Below are positions 13,278-20,542 of a DNA stretch of 36,598 nt, piece by piece. Every line of letters starts with the position of its first letter. The first letter of the stretch is position 1. Position numbers and translations under genes: made by a program. The stretch spans positions 1 through 36,598 of IMG/VR virus record IMGVR_UViG_3300023284_000531; one strand, 5' to 3'. Below the pieces are notes generated by a model. It did no database searches. It was not told the DNA's origin and saw nothing but the letters and a program-made list of their open reading frames with translations. Source of the stretch: a virus.

Positions 13278-13715
13278 ATGACATGGAAAGACGGACAATT
13301 AAGTGAAAAGAAGGCCATAGCCAAGGCGCGCCGCATGGCCAGATATGCCGCTTCTGACACACTTGGCCCGGGTAAGTCCCCCCTCACTAGGGTGTACTGC
13401 ATTCTTAAAGACGTTGACTCTAGACCCTATGGCACTAAATCAGAATTGATTGACTACCTTGTGTATCGGTATATGAGCCTTTACGGTGAAGGGAAATTGA
13501 TGGACCGCTTCAGAAGGGGCGGGGTAGACACAATTAAGGTTGTGAGGGACACAAGCGAGACTGTGTATCGGTGTGCCCGGCAATGCTGGGAGGATAAGTC
13601 AAGCGTCTATTTGGGGGCAGAGGGGCGCTCTAAGGATGCAGCAGATACATTTGGTAACTCGATAACCATTGAAGGGGCGCTGTTTCCTGAACAGAAGGAA
13701 ACGGTTGAATCATGA
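13278..13715 (+). CDS. Unknown 145-aa basic protein
   Basis: From the ATG at 13278 (GAAGGGA ribosome site) the product is 145 aa. The N-terminal half is Arg/Lys-rich helix (AIAKARRMARY region), the middle aromatic (LIDYLVYRYMSLYGEG) and the C-terminus acidic. The upstream ATG-like TTG at 13251 overlaps the -10 box and is rejected. No domain is recognised. It is the first gene of the second promoter block. Confidence 0.55.
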   Translation: MTWKDGQLSEKKAIAKARRMARYAASDTLGPGKSPLTRVYCILKDVDSRPYGTKSELIDYLVYRYMSLYGEGKLMDRFRRGGVDTIKVVRDTSETVYRCARQCWEDKSSVYLGAEGRSKDAADTFGNSITIEGALFPEQKETVES

Positions 13716-14095
13716 AGGCTGAAATTAAAGAGAAGTGGCTAGAGGCCTTGCGTTCAGGGGATTATGAGCAGGGGGAGGGCGGTTTACATAAAGGCGAAAC
13801 ATTCTGTTGCCTTGGTGTCTTATGCGATATAGCCATAAAGGAAGGTATCGGGAGGTGGGCGCCTAACGTAGACCTAGAAAATGAAAATGAAATCGACCTA
13901 TATGGATTTAACGGCGGGGAGTGTCGCGTTTTGCCGCTTCAAATACAGGATTGGGCGGGGTTAAGGCTTTCTAATCCAATTGTTAGGCACTCGAATGTAA
14001 AAGGCTCAAATCCTTTCAAGAAAGCGATATCAGTAGTAAATGATAATTATGGCGATTTTGATGAAATAGCCGATTTAATAGAAAAGCAGCTCTAA
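13712..14095 (+). CDS. W-ALRS/CCLGVLC family protein, copy 2
   Basis: The product is 127 aa. KWLEALRSGDYEQG is followed by CCLGVLC at residues 32-38, and the end is FDEIADLIEKQL. The middle (about residues 45-110) diverges strongly from copy 1 and copy 3, while both ends stay conserved. The start is in a GAATCATGA junction. Family function unknown. Confidence 0.7.
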   Translation: MKAEIKEKWLEALRSGDYEQGEGGLHKGETFCCLGVLCDIAIKEGIGRWAPNVDLENENEIDLYGFNGGECRVLPLQIQDWAGLRLSNPIVRHSNVKGSNPFKKAISVVNDNYGDFDEIADLIEKQL

Positions 14096-14310
14096 TGATG
14101 GATTGGGCAAAGGAAAAAATCACAGAGCAGGAATTCATGAAGGCCGTCCAAGACGCTAGTGCTGGACGGGATCCGCTTTTTACCTCTCTATCTATGAGCA
14201 GGGAAGTAGTAGAAACGGGGTGGGAAGAAGACAAAGACGGCAAGCGATGGGTGAAAAGAGAACCAGTGCCCGAGAGCGTTACCTACAAGGGAGTTAGGAC
14301 ACAATCATGA
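14095..14310 (+). CDS. Unknown 71-aa acidic protein
   Basis: The product is 71 aa, starting inside the upstream stop (TAATGATG) and ending in an AATCATGA junction. An N-terminal helix (MDWAKEKITEQEFMKAVQD) is followed by a charged region with EEDKDGKRWVKREP. It separates two copies of the W-ALRS family. No domain is recognised. Confidence 0.55.
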   Translation: MMDWAKEKITEQEFMKAVQDASAGRDPLFTSLSMSREVVETGWEEDKDGKRWVKREPVPESVTYKGVRTQS

Positions 14311-14681
14311 AAGCTGACATTAAAAAGAAATGGGTTGAAGCTCTGCGTTCTGGGGATTATGAGCAATGTTCGGGGGGCCTCCGAACAGGGGATAAATATT
14401 GCTGCTTAGGTGTCTTGTGTGATCTTTCAAGTAAAGATGGCGCGGGCGTTTGGACTGACCATGGCGGCAGGGCATATGAATTCTCTATAAAGGATGATGG
14501 GCACTCATCAGTATTGCCCGAGTTCGTTTGTAATTGGGCGGGGCTTAATAGCAATTCCCATGGCGGCTGCAATCCATATTTTCTAATACCCAAACAAAGA
14601 GCGGCTACCACACTTTCAGGCGAAAACGACTCCGGCAAAACATTTGCAGAAATAGCAGATTTGATAGAGGAACATTTCTAA
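14307..14681 (+). CDS. W-ALRS/CCLGVLC family protein, copy 3
   Basis: The product is 124 aa with KWVEALRSGDYEQ, CCLGVLC (residues 32-38) and FAEIADLIEEHF at the end. Its opening 16 codons are close to those of copy 2 at DNA level. The three copies share length, signature and C-terminal helix, so the family has expanded inside this phage. Confidence 0.7.
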   Translation: MKADIKKKWVEALRSGDYEQCSGGLRTGDKYCCLGVLCDLSSKDGAGVWTDHGGRAYEFSIKDDGHSSVLPEFVCNWAGLNSNSHGGCNPYFLIPKQRAATTLSGENDSGKTFAEIADLIEEHF

Positions 14682-14959
14682 TGGGCAATAAAGCAAAAGC
14701 ATCCTGTTTCTTTTGTAAGGAACGGTTTAAGCAGTCTCCAAGAAAGGGGATGGAGGCTCACGTATTTGTCCCATTTAGGAATCTGACAACCAATGAGAAG
14801 TTTTATCACCGTAGGGCATTCCATTTTAGGCATGTGCCTGATGATTATAAGAAGCCTATAGCGTTGGGGCCTGACTTTAATGATTCACCCCCTATAGTTG
14901 TGCAAAAGCCTAAAGTAGAGGCTTGGTATAGGCGGCTTTGGGCTTGGATAAAACGATGA
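14681..14959 (+). CDS. Unknown protein with N-terminal CxxC
   Basis: The product is 92 aa. CFFCKERF at residues 9-16 and His residues downstream (HRRAFHFRH, about 47-55) could complete one zinc site of a C2H2-like kind. The C-terminus is Trp/Arg-rich (WYRRLWAWIKR), perhaps membrane-peripheral. It starts one base into the upstream stop. Function unknown. Confidence 0.55.
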   Translation: MGNKAKASCFFCKERFKQSPRKGMEAHVFVPFRNLTTNEKFYHRRAFHFRHVPDDYKKPIALGPDFNDSPPIVVQKPKVEAWYRRLWAWIKR

Positions 14960-14983
14960 ACCAACTAAACCGGAGGCTGTGTA

Positions 14984-15316
14984 ATGCTTGGAGAAAATCA
15001 AGGCCCTGTGCTACAGGCATATGCAAAGCACCATTTAATGCCCTTAAAGGTTGCTGAAACCATATACAGACGGTCCACATATGATGAAAGGGCCAATGTA
15101 GTAGAAGCATTTAAAAGGGGGGTCTACACCGATAACGAGGAATTGATTGATGATTTAAGGGATGAGGTATCGGAATTGAAACATGAATTCCCAGATGCTA
15201 AGGCGGATTCTAAGGCTGCTGTTAAGAAGGCCTTGAAAAAGCTGGTTATGTGGATAGCAATAGTCTCTGTGGTTGGCGTAGGCCTTTGGTTCTGTTGGGT
15301 GCATTACTATGGATAG
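14984..15316 (+). CDS. Helical protein with C-terminal membrane anchor
   Basis: The product is 110 aa with a strong GGAGG ribosome site (14971-14975). Residues 1-85 are helical and charged, with a Lys-rich stretch before a hydrophobic segment at about 88-107 (VMWIAIVSVVGVGLWFCWV). It is a tail-anchored topology, as in the left-arm coiled-coil protein. No family is recognised. Confidence 0.6.
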   Translation: MLGENQGPVLQAYAKHHLMPLKVAETIYRRSTYDERANVVEAFKRGVYTDNEELIDDLRDEVSELKHEFPDAKADSKAAVKKALKKLVMWIAIVSVVGVGLWFCWVHYYG

Positions 15317-15446
15317 CTTAAAAGCACTGGCCGTGACCGCTACCAATATGGTATTTTGCGGATGGCTCGGAGTGGATCTACAAGGGGCCATCCTTTACTT
15401 CGTTCTCCTTGTGTATTTCAAGCAAATAGGTAAAAAAGATGCCTAA
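15309..15446 (+). CDS. 45-aa membrane peptide
   Basis: ATG at 15309 overlaps the end of the tail-anchored protein gene; TAA at 15444-15446 overlaps the next start. Hydrophobic segments span about residues 5-20 and 24-38, and the tail is basic (KQIGKKDA). It probably spans the membrane twice. No family is recognised. Confidence 0.5.
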   Translation: MDSLKALAVTATNMVFCGWLGVDLQGAILYFVLLVYFKQIGKKDA

Positions 15447-15684
15447 AGAAGAAATAATTGATTTTACTGAGCATGTTTGTCATGCCGTTGGATGTGATAC
15501 GCCCTGTCACCCAAGATATTTAATGTGCGCCGATCATTGGAAGATGGTCCCTCAGACAATACAGGCCTGCGTATATTTTGAATATACCACCGGGCAGTGT
15601 AATGGGCGCGTTATGCCAACAAAAGCATATTTTGACGCGGCGCGCTCAGCGATTATGTTCGTCAGAAAGCGTGAGGGCAAGTAA
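15439..15684 (+). CDS. Unknown 81-aa Cys/His protein
   Basis: The product is 81 aa with HVCHAVGCDTPCHPRYLMCADHW (about residues 12-33), a dense Cys/His cluster that likely binds zinc. This region resembles a small family of phage proteins with a C...C...C..HW pattern. The rest is helical and basic. The start overlaps the upstream stop by 8 nt. Confidence 0.6.
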   Translation: MPKEEIIDFTEHVCHAVGCDTPCHPRYLMCADHWKMVPQTIQACVYFEYTTGQCNGRVMPTKAYFDAARSAIMFVRKREGK

Positions 15685-15687
15685 CCG

Positions 15688-15852
15688 ATGCCTAAATACC
15701 ACGTAAAGATAGCCGCTAAAGAAAAGGATACTTTAGTCATCCATGCCCATTCAAAGAGCGAGGCAAGGAGAAAGGCCGCTGCCCGTATAGAGCAGGACTA
15801 TGGGCCGGATTGGTCTATAGATGAAATCCTTATTTGTAAAGAAGGGCAATAG
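15688..15852 (+). CDS. 54-aa small basic protein
   Basis: ATG at 15688, 3 bases after the previous stop; TAG at 15850-15852. The layout is a strand, a helix (KSEARRKAAARIEQDYG) and a strand (DWSIDEILIC), so it could be a small beta-alpha-beta or dodecin-like fold. No family is recognised. Confidence 0.5.
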   Translation: MPKYHVKIAAKEKDTLVIHAHSKSEARRKAAARIEQDYGPDWSIDEILICKEGQ

Positions 15853-15855
15853 ATT

Positions 15856-16086
15856 ATGGCAGGGTCATACAGGCACGTAACAAATGAAAATAATGAGTTT
15901 ATTGGCATCGACCTGATTGAAAACTTAGGCGATGCATACGAAGCCCTAGAAGACTGTTACAAAATAATAAAATACCTTGGGGGCACTAAAGAAAAGATAT
16001 ACCAGTGTGAGGTTAACGAATATAAAGAGAGCTTCCCCGGTGAAGACTTTCCGTTTTCTTTTGATGAGTGGTGGAGCGAAGAATAA
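15856..16086 (+). CDS. Unknown 76-aa acidic protein
   Basis: The product is 76 aa, acidic, with a central helix (DAYEALEDCYKIIKYL) and an aromatic C-terminal stretch (FPFSFDEWWSEE). It is separated from the previous gene by 3 bases, and its stop provides the next ATG (TAATG). No domain is recognised. Confidence 0.55.
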   Translation: MAGSYRHVTNENNEFIGIDLIENLGDAYEALEDCYKIIKYLGGTKEKIYQCEVNEYKESFPGEDFPFSFDEWWSEE

Positions 16087-16346
16087 TGAGCAACCCAAAA
16101 GAACAAAAAGCGGCCTTAGAGCGATTCTTAACGATGATGATTGAGGGGATAAGTAAGAATTCAGATAAGGCCCCCATGGAAAGCATGACCACGGCTGAGT
16201 TATTCAAAGGGCTAAAGCTTGAGGTCAATCAATTGGAAGTGGCCTTTAGGGACAAAGCCATAACACCCCAAGAGGCTCAGATTAAATGTGCTGATATTGC
16301 TACCTTTGCAATGGGGATTAGTAATAGCTTAGAGGCCGGTCTGTGA
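16086..16346 (+). CDS. Unknown 86-aa helical protein
   Basis: From the ATG at 16086 (TAATG coupling) the product is 86 aa and almost entirely amphipathic helix, with no Cys except one near the C-terminus. The ATG at 16068 lies inside the upstream gene and is less likely. It may oligomerise. No family is recognised. Confidence 0.55.
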   Translation: MSNPKEQKAALERFLTMMIEGISKNSDKAPMESMTTAELFKGLKLEVNQLEVAFRDKAITPQEAQIKCADIATFAMGISNSLEAGL

Positions 16347-16864
16347 CCTATAAGGTTAGAAAGTATGCCACCCTATCGGACTGTGGAAGGTACAGGTACA
16401 CGCTGTCACGCGATTGGGAGCCGCGACTGCCTCAAGCCGTCTTTGTTATGTTGAACCCTTCAACGGCTGATGCTGAAGATGATGACCCAACAATAAGAAG
16501 GTGTATCGCCTTCGCTAAGGCTTGGGGGTGCGGGGCTATTAAGGTTTTAAACTTGTTTGCTTTGAGGGCAACAAAACCCAAAGAGCTTTATTCTTCTGAT
16601 GATCCGATAGGCCCCTTGAATGATTGGTGGTTAGAGAAGGCAAACGAGTGCGAAAGAAACCACATTGAACCTAAGCACTTTGTCTGCGCGTGGGGGAACC
16701 ATGGGGGGTATCTAAACAGGGCAGAGCGAGTGTGCAGGAATTGGGCAAACAGGAACGCGCCGGTTAATACATCGGCCCTCAAGATAAATAAATCTGGGCA
16801 GCCCGGGCACCCTCTTTTTCTAAAAGGTACGCTTTATCCATTCTATTACGGGGGAAGCGCATGA
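16343..16864 (+). CDS. DUF1643 protein
   Basis: The product is 173 aa with a GTG start overlapping the upstream stop (GTGA). The motif VMLNPSTADAEDDDPTIRRC (residues 35-54), followed by KVLNLFALRAT, is diagnostic of DUF1643. The family is common in phages and defence-rich bacterial loci, with no proven activity. Conserved Asn/Asp/Arg positions suggest an enzyme. The length is normal for the family. Confidence 0.85.
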   Translation: MTYKVRKYATLSDCGRYRYTLSRDWEPRLPQAVFVMLNPSTADAEDDDPTIRRCIAFAKAWGCGAIKVLNLFALRATKPKELYSSDDPIGPLNDWWLEKANECERNHIEPKHFVCAWGNHGGYLNRAERVCRNWANRNAPVNTSALKINKSGQPGHPLFLKGTLYPFYYGGSA

Positions 16865-17073
16865 GGGCTTCTGGTTACTCTATGGATATTTATTGTGACG
16901 CGCCGGATTGTTATAAGGGTGGTAGTATTTCAGATGGAAAAGCAGAGTACGGAAGCTTTAACGGCCAACGCACGGAAACTTCTTGCATAAAAGCCGCTAG
17001 AAAAGATGGATGGCAAATAGGTACGCATAGAGATTTGTGCCCAAAATGCAGGACAAGGAAAAAGAAATCATGA
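16861..17073 (+). CDS. Small zinc-ribbon-like protein
   Basis: The product is 70 aa with CDAPDC (about residues 12-17), an isolated Cys at about 42 and CPKC (about 60-63) before a basic tail (RTRKKKS). The spacing suits one zinc ribbon. It ends in an AAATCATGA junction. Function unknown; the basic tail would allow nucleic-acid binding. Confidence 0.55.
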   Translation: MRASGYSMDIYCDAPDCYKGGSISDGKAEYGSFNGQRTETSCIKAARKDGWQIGTHRDLCPKCRTRKKKS

Positions 17074-17285
17074 CCGAAACAAGCCCAGAGCGCCTCACAC
17101 CAGCAGAAGCCCTTGAAATGTATGATGAGCTTCTAAAGGAAATGGAAAAGAGAGAGGAGCGGGGTAAGCGGATATTTCGGAGTACGGGGGAGCCGCTTGA
17201 AGTTAATGACCAGAGGAATTTGAAGCTGGCCACCATCGCGCCTATTCTGGCTGAAGCCTTGAGGAAGACATTAGATAAAACTTAG
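17070..17285 (+). CDS. Unknown 71-aa helical protein, MTETSP leader
   Basis: From the ATG at 17070 the product is 71 aa, helical and charged (ALEMYDELLKEMEKREERGKR). It is the last gene of the rightward operon, 8 bases before the tRNA-like gene. Its first 20 coding bases nearly match those of the 10507 gene. No domain is recognised. Confidence 0.55.
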   Translation: MTETSPERLTPAEALEMYDELLKEMEKREERGKRIFRSTGEPLEVNDQRNLKLATIAPILAEALRKTLDKT

Positions 17286-17293
17286 CAAACTTT

Positions 17294-17400
17294 AGTCGCG
17301 TAGCTCATCAGGTAGAGCGCATCTAGCAACCCTATGGAGATTCCTAGGTAATCTACGGGCCAAGTGGGTGAGGTAGGAGGTTCAAATCCTCCCGCGACTT
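17294..17400 (+). tRNA. tRNA-like gene with expanded anticodon arm
   Basis: Acceptor AGTCGCG (17294-17300) pairs perfectly with CGCGACT (17393-17399). The D arm is GCTC/GAGC with a normal 8-nt loop, and the T arm is GGAGG-TTCAAAT-CCTCC. The variable loop before it is AGGTA. Between the D arm and that loop there are 52 bases where about 18 are normal. CATCT can pair with GGGTG (two G-U pairs) as the anticodon stem, leaving a 41-nt loop. Inside that loop AGATT-CCTAGGT-AATCT forms a second perfect 5-bp/7-nt hairpin. CCA is not encoded. No loop has the usual U33, so the isotype cannot be assigned. Confidence 0.6.
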
Positions 17401-17528
17401 CCTTGTTAATTGTGAAGGATTGAGCCAATATAAAGCTTTCTAAGCCTTCGGGGTCACATCAGGTCTGATGACGGGGGCAACCCAATAAAAGTCTAGCCCT
17501 GCCCGGGATCCGCCCGCCCTTTGCTATA

Positions 17529-18791
17529 TCAGTTTGATGACAAAGTAAATGGCTCACTGGCCTCATGATTCAAGGTAGTTATGGTCAGGTTGTCTGGATC
17601 AGCCTTCACGGTCCCGCCATTGTTGAGGTTCAGAGTGGTTATGGTCCGGGCCTCATTCACTTGATTAGCGTCAAGGGTTCCGCCATCGATGGTTAATGTG
17701 GCAATCTCAACGCCGGAGGTCTTGGTGTGGTTGAATACCCATGTTCCCCCGCTAATGGTTCCTGTGGTTACTGTGTAGTCCCCCTCACTTGTGAGAGTCC
17801 CGCCCTTTACATCAACAGTGGTAATGGTGGCTGCAGCATCCAATACATTGATTCCGCCCTTTTGGTCATAATTGAGAACGGTCACACCACTTGAAAGGGT
17901 CATTCTTGAAGTAGTGGAGTTATCAGATATGGAAACCTTGCGGATGGATGAGACTTCATCAGCAGCATCGACGGCTATACCTACGCCGCCTTGCGCTTTT
18001 CTTACAAATAGGTCTGTAGTGGCGTCATTGCAAAGTATCCTGATAGATGGCAAGCCGGTTTCTGATGGTGTAGAGGATGTATCAAAGATATTTATGATTG
18101 TCCCGGGGTTGGCGTCTACATCCATCATGATTCGCTGGGATCCGGCAGGCTTGGATGGGCCGAAGTTTTCTCCAATGTCCCACCTATCAGATTTAATGTT
18201 TAGGTATGCCTGCCTGTATTCAACCTCTGTAGCGTCCTCTGTCTCGGCATCTATTGAAGTGGCAAAGGCCCTGCTATTAAGGCCGATCTTGCCTGTAAAT
18301 ATCTTTTTAATGGTCAGGCTGTCGAGTGTTACACCTGATTGGGCAAGGCCCCATGAAATATTTACTGAGCTTGAGTCTATGACTACATCATCGCCATTTG
18401 CGGGTATGGACCCAGCAGACCAGTTTGCAGCAGTAGACCAATCATTAGGCCCACTTGTAACGGTTGAATCTGAAAAGCCGCTAACCGTCCCTGTACCTCC
18501 TGATACGGTGAGGGTGGCCACAAATGGAACGCCAGCCACTACAGCAGTCCCGGTTATGGTGTCGGCACTTGGGTTTGTCCATGTCACAGCGGTGAAATAA
18601 GGATCTGTAGAAGCAGCCAAAGCTGTAAATAGGTCTGTAGCGGTTTGGGTGGTGCTTGTGTTCCCCAGCACTGAAACAGTGTGCCCACCTATTGTGACTA
18701 TGTAAGTGGTGGTCACATCGAATGCAGTGACTGTGCCTGTGGTTATCTGCGCCACCGCATCAGCGGTTCCTAACCAATAGATAGTAGCCAT
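17529..18791 (-). CDS. Beta-rich tail fibre / surface protein
   Basis: The product is 420 aa, Thr/Ser/Gly/Asp-rich with few Lys. After an N-terminal MATIYWLGTADAVAQ segment there is a small beta domain (about residues 20-110). The rest has a repeated strand-turn pattern (DSLTIKK, ATITTVDVKGGTLT, EIATLTIDGGTLD, TITTLNLNNGGTV, LTITTLNH), pointing to a right-handed beta-helix or stacked beta fold as in phage fibres. As the last late gene it is a good candidate for a host-recognition fibre, though the target is unknown. A similar N-terminus occurs in other marine and planctomycete-type phage proteins from memory. Confidence 0.6.
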   Translation of the reverse strand: MATIYWLGTADAVAQITTGTVTAFDVTTTYIVTIGGHTVSVLGNTSTTQTATDLFTALAASTDPYFTAVTWTNPSADTITGTAVVAGVPFVATLTVSGGTGTVSGFSDSTVTSGPNDWSTAANWSAGSIPANGDDVVIDSSSVNISWGLAQSGVTLDSLTIKKIFTGKIGLNSRAFATSIDAETEDATEVEYRQAYLNIKSDRWDIGENFGPSKPAGSQRIMMDVDANPGTIINIFDTSSTPSETGLPSIRILCNDATTDLFVRKAQGGVGIAVDAADEVSSIRKVSISDNSTTSRMTLSSGVTVLNYDQKGGINVLDAAATITTVDVKGGTLTSEGDYTVTTGTISGGTWVFNHTKTSGVEIATLTIDGGTLDANQVNEARTITTLNLNNGGTVKADPDNLTITTLNHEASEPFTLSSN

Positions 18792-18851
18792 AATTTATAT
18801 CCTTTATTCGCTCAAGTAGAGTACAAGATTCCGCTTATTACGCCAAGATCA

Positions 18852-19979
18852 TTATGAAACAAGATCCTCAAAATCAATCAACGATGTAGCCGCCCCATTG
18901 AGCCCGGTATCAACTTCTACCCATGATGATGATGATTTAACCCACTTTGCAATTCTTCTTAAAGTAGTTGCCCCTGTTAATGTAAAGAAACCGGCAGCAT
19001 AAAGCGTCCCGTCCAATACCCACAAGGCCTTTACCTCATCGTTAAATCCATCACCCATAGTGTTGTAGTTTGTCCCATCCCAAGAAACTACTTTGGAATT
19101 AGCCACCCCTCCCGCTACTGTGAAGGTTCCGCCGATAATCAACTCCTCACCATTCCCAAATGGGTCAAAGGCTACAAATGCACGTATAAATGCGTTTGTT
19201 CCATCGTTGGGCGATGTTCCTACAGAAGACCAAGTATCAGAGGCGACATTAAATCTGGCTAGTCCGTTTACTGAACCGCCCCCAACAATGCCTGTGAAGT
19301 TACCCCCTACATAAATATCCCCTTGATATGAAATAACGCCCGTTCCACTACTAAGGTTAGGGGATAGGCCCTGATCCATAGCGGTAAACACACTCCCGTT
19401 CCAAAGGGCGGCATGGGGGCTAGTTACCTGAGTGCCACCGGACCCAGCCGTAATAAAGTCACCGACCACGACTAAATCTGAACCATGTTTTGTCAGTGCG
19501 AGAACATCATTTTGAGTCCCACCATCAGGATCGTTCCACGCCCCGTCCCAATAAGCAAAATGGGTTGCAAAAAATGTTTCTCCGTCACCTTGAAAATCCC
19601 CACCGACATATAGATTGTCTTGGTAAACCTCAACGGTGTTAAAAAGAACAACGTCCAATATCTCGTTGGCGAATACATCCCATGTTTCTGGCCCCACGTT
19701 GTATTCAAGAAGTCTCTTACCTAGAGCTTGACAGACCACCAGCTTTTCTCCGAACACTGTTGAATCCGATGTGTCACCGGTCATCCCACCACCGATCTGC
19801 AAAAAACTACCCTCAAAAAGTTGCCCCGCCCGTAAGATGGTGTTTGAATCATTATCGGCTGTAAATGTTCCAAATACACAAAGCAGACTAGCTAGAACAC
19901 CCCCACCCCTAACACCATGGGCAGACTCAGAGTAAACGCCATGTTCAGACTCATTGAACGAATCGAAGTCACTACCCAT
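18852..19979 (-). CDS. Kelch-like beta-propeller tail protein
   Basis: The product is 375 aa with at least five repeats of the kind GDIYVGGNFT ... LARFN...W..VG and EELIIGGTFTVAGG...KVVSWDGTNY...MG (from about residue 95 to 360). These are the blade repeats of Kelch- or Delta60-like beta-propellers. The first 60 residues are Gly/Ser/Glu-rich and probably flexible or fibre-attached. Propellers in phage tails are typically receptor-binding or glycan-binding heads. Its position between tail-tip genes and the fibre gene fits a receptor-binding protein. Confidence 0.6.
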   Translation of the reverse strand: MGSDFDSFNESEHGVYSESAHGVRGGGVLASLLCVFGTFTADNDSNTILRAGQLFEGSFLQIGGGMTGDTSDSTVFGEKLVVCQALGKRLLEYNVGPETWDVFANEILDVVLFNTVEVYQDNLYVGGDFQGDGETFFATHFAYWDGAWNDPDGGTQNDVLALTKHGSDLVVVGDFITAGSGGTQVTSPHAALWNGSVFTAMDQGLSPNLSSGTGVISYQGDIYVGGNFTGIVGGGSVNGLARFNVASDTWSSVGTSPNDGTNAFIRAFVAFDPFGNGEELIIGGTFTVAGGVANSKVVSWDGTNYNTMGDGFNDEVKALWVLDGTLYAAGFFTLTGATTLRRIAKWVKSSSSWVEVDTGLNGAATSLIDFEDLVS

Positions 19980-20542
19980 TATTCAGTTTTCTTTGCCCAG
20001 AACCGACCATCTAGGTTCATGTCTATCCAAATAACGGGTACGCTTGGTTCATTGGCCACTACGGCGGTTACACCCGTTCCTCCGTCTATGTTCTTAATAC
20101 AGAAAATAACATCCTTAACAACATAGCTAGGTACAATAACTTGGATTTCAGTGGTGCTGTCCGATGTTTTGGTTGATACCCGCTCTGTGTCAGTGGTGTA
20201 GACGAATGTAAAGCCGTTGCGTCCTACTGTACCATCAAAGGGGGTACGCCTTAACAGGAAGGGCTTTGCTATTTTGATTAGCCCGCCCTCTGTAGATACG
20301 CCATTGAAGGGCTCAGCAAATAAGTAGTCTCCCTTTATAGAAACTATTCTAAATTGGCGCATCTGCGTGAATGTCTGGACGCCCGGGCTTGTCACCTGCT
20401 CCGGTAGCTGTACGCTTTCAAGGATCCTGTTAATAGCTTTTGGCGATTCATCTAAATGCTTAGCCAATAAAGGGTCTTGTTTACGCCAGCCCTTAAGGGG
20501 CGCCATTGGTGAATTTAATCTAATGGAGGGATCGTCAACCAC
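19979..20542 (-). CDS. Tail-tip-associated protein, unknown family
   Basis: The product is 187 aa. The first 65 residues are extended and Pro-rich (LNSPMAPLKGWRKQDPLLAKH), followed by a beta-barrel-like stretch (RFRIVSIKGDYLFAEPF, KIAKPFLLRRTPF). It overlaps the upstream and downstream genes by one base. Its location after the tape measure suggests a tail-tip or fibre-adaptor role; no named family is recognised. Confidence 0.5.
   Translation of the reverse strand: MVDDPSIRLNSPMAPLKGWRKQDPLLAKHLDESPKAINRILESVQLPEQVTSPGVQTFTQMRQFRIVSIKGDYLFAEPFNGVSTEGGLIKIAKPFLLRRTPFDGTVGRNGFTFVYTTDTERVSTKTSDSTTEIQVIVPSYVVKDVIFCIKNIDGGTGVTAVVANEPSVPVIWIDMNLDGRFWAKKTE

Noticed and set aside
14956-15057. 33-codon ORF starting at ATGA after the 14681-14959 gene
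   Set aside because: It overlaps the next gene, which has a strong GGAGG site, and its product looks like an off-frame reading (Cys/Arg mix).
17401-17528. Possible terminator between the tRNA-like gene and the fibre gene
   Set aside because: CATCA/TGATG forms a short stem near 17456-17469, but no T-run follows on either strand and the GC-rich words nearby do not pair. I see nothing firmer in this 128-base gap.
17872-18600. 242-aa plus-strand ORF inside the tail fibre gene
   Set aside because: It is antisense to a larger beta-repeat gene, has no ribosome site, and the minus-strand frame has the repeat structure expected of a fibre protein.
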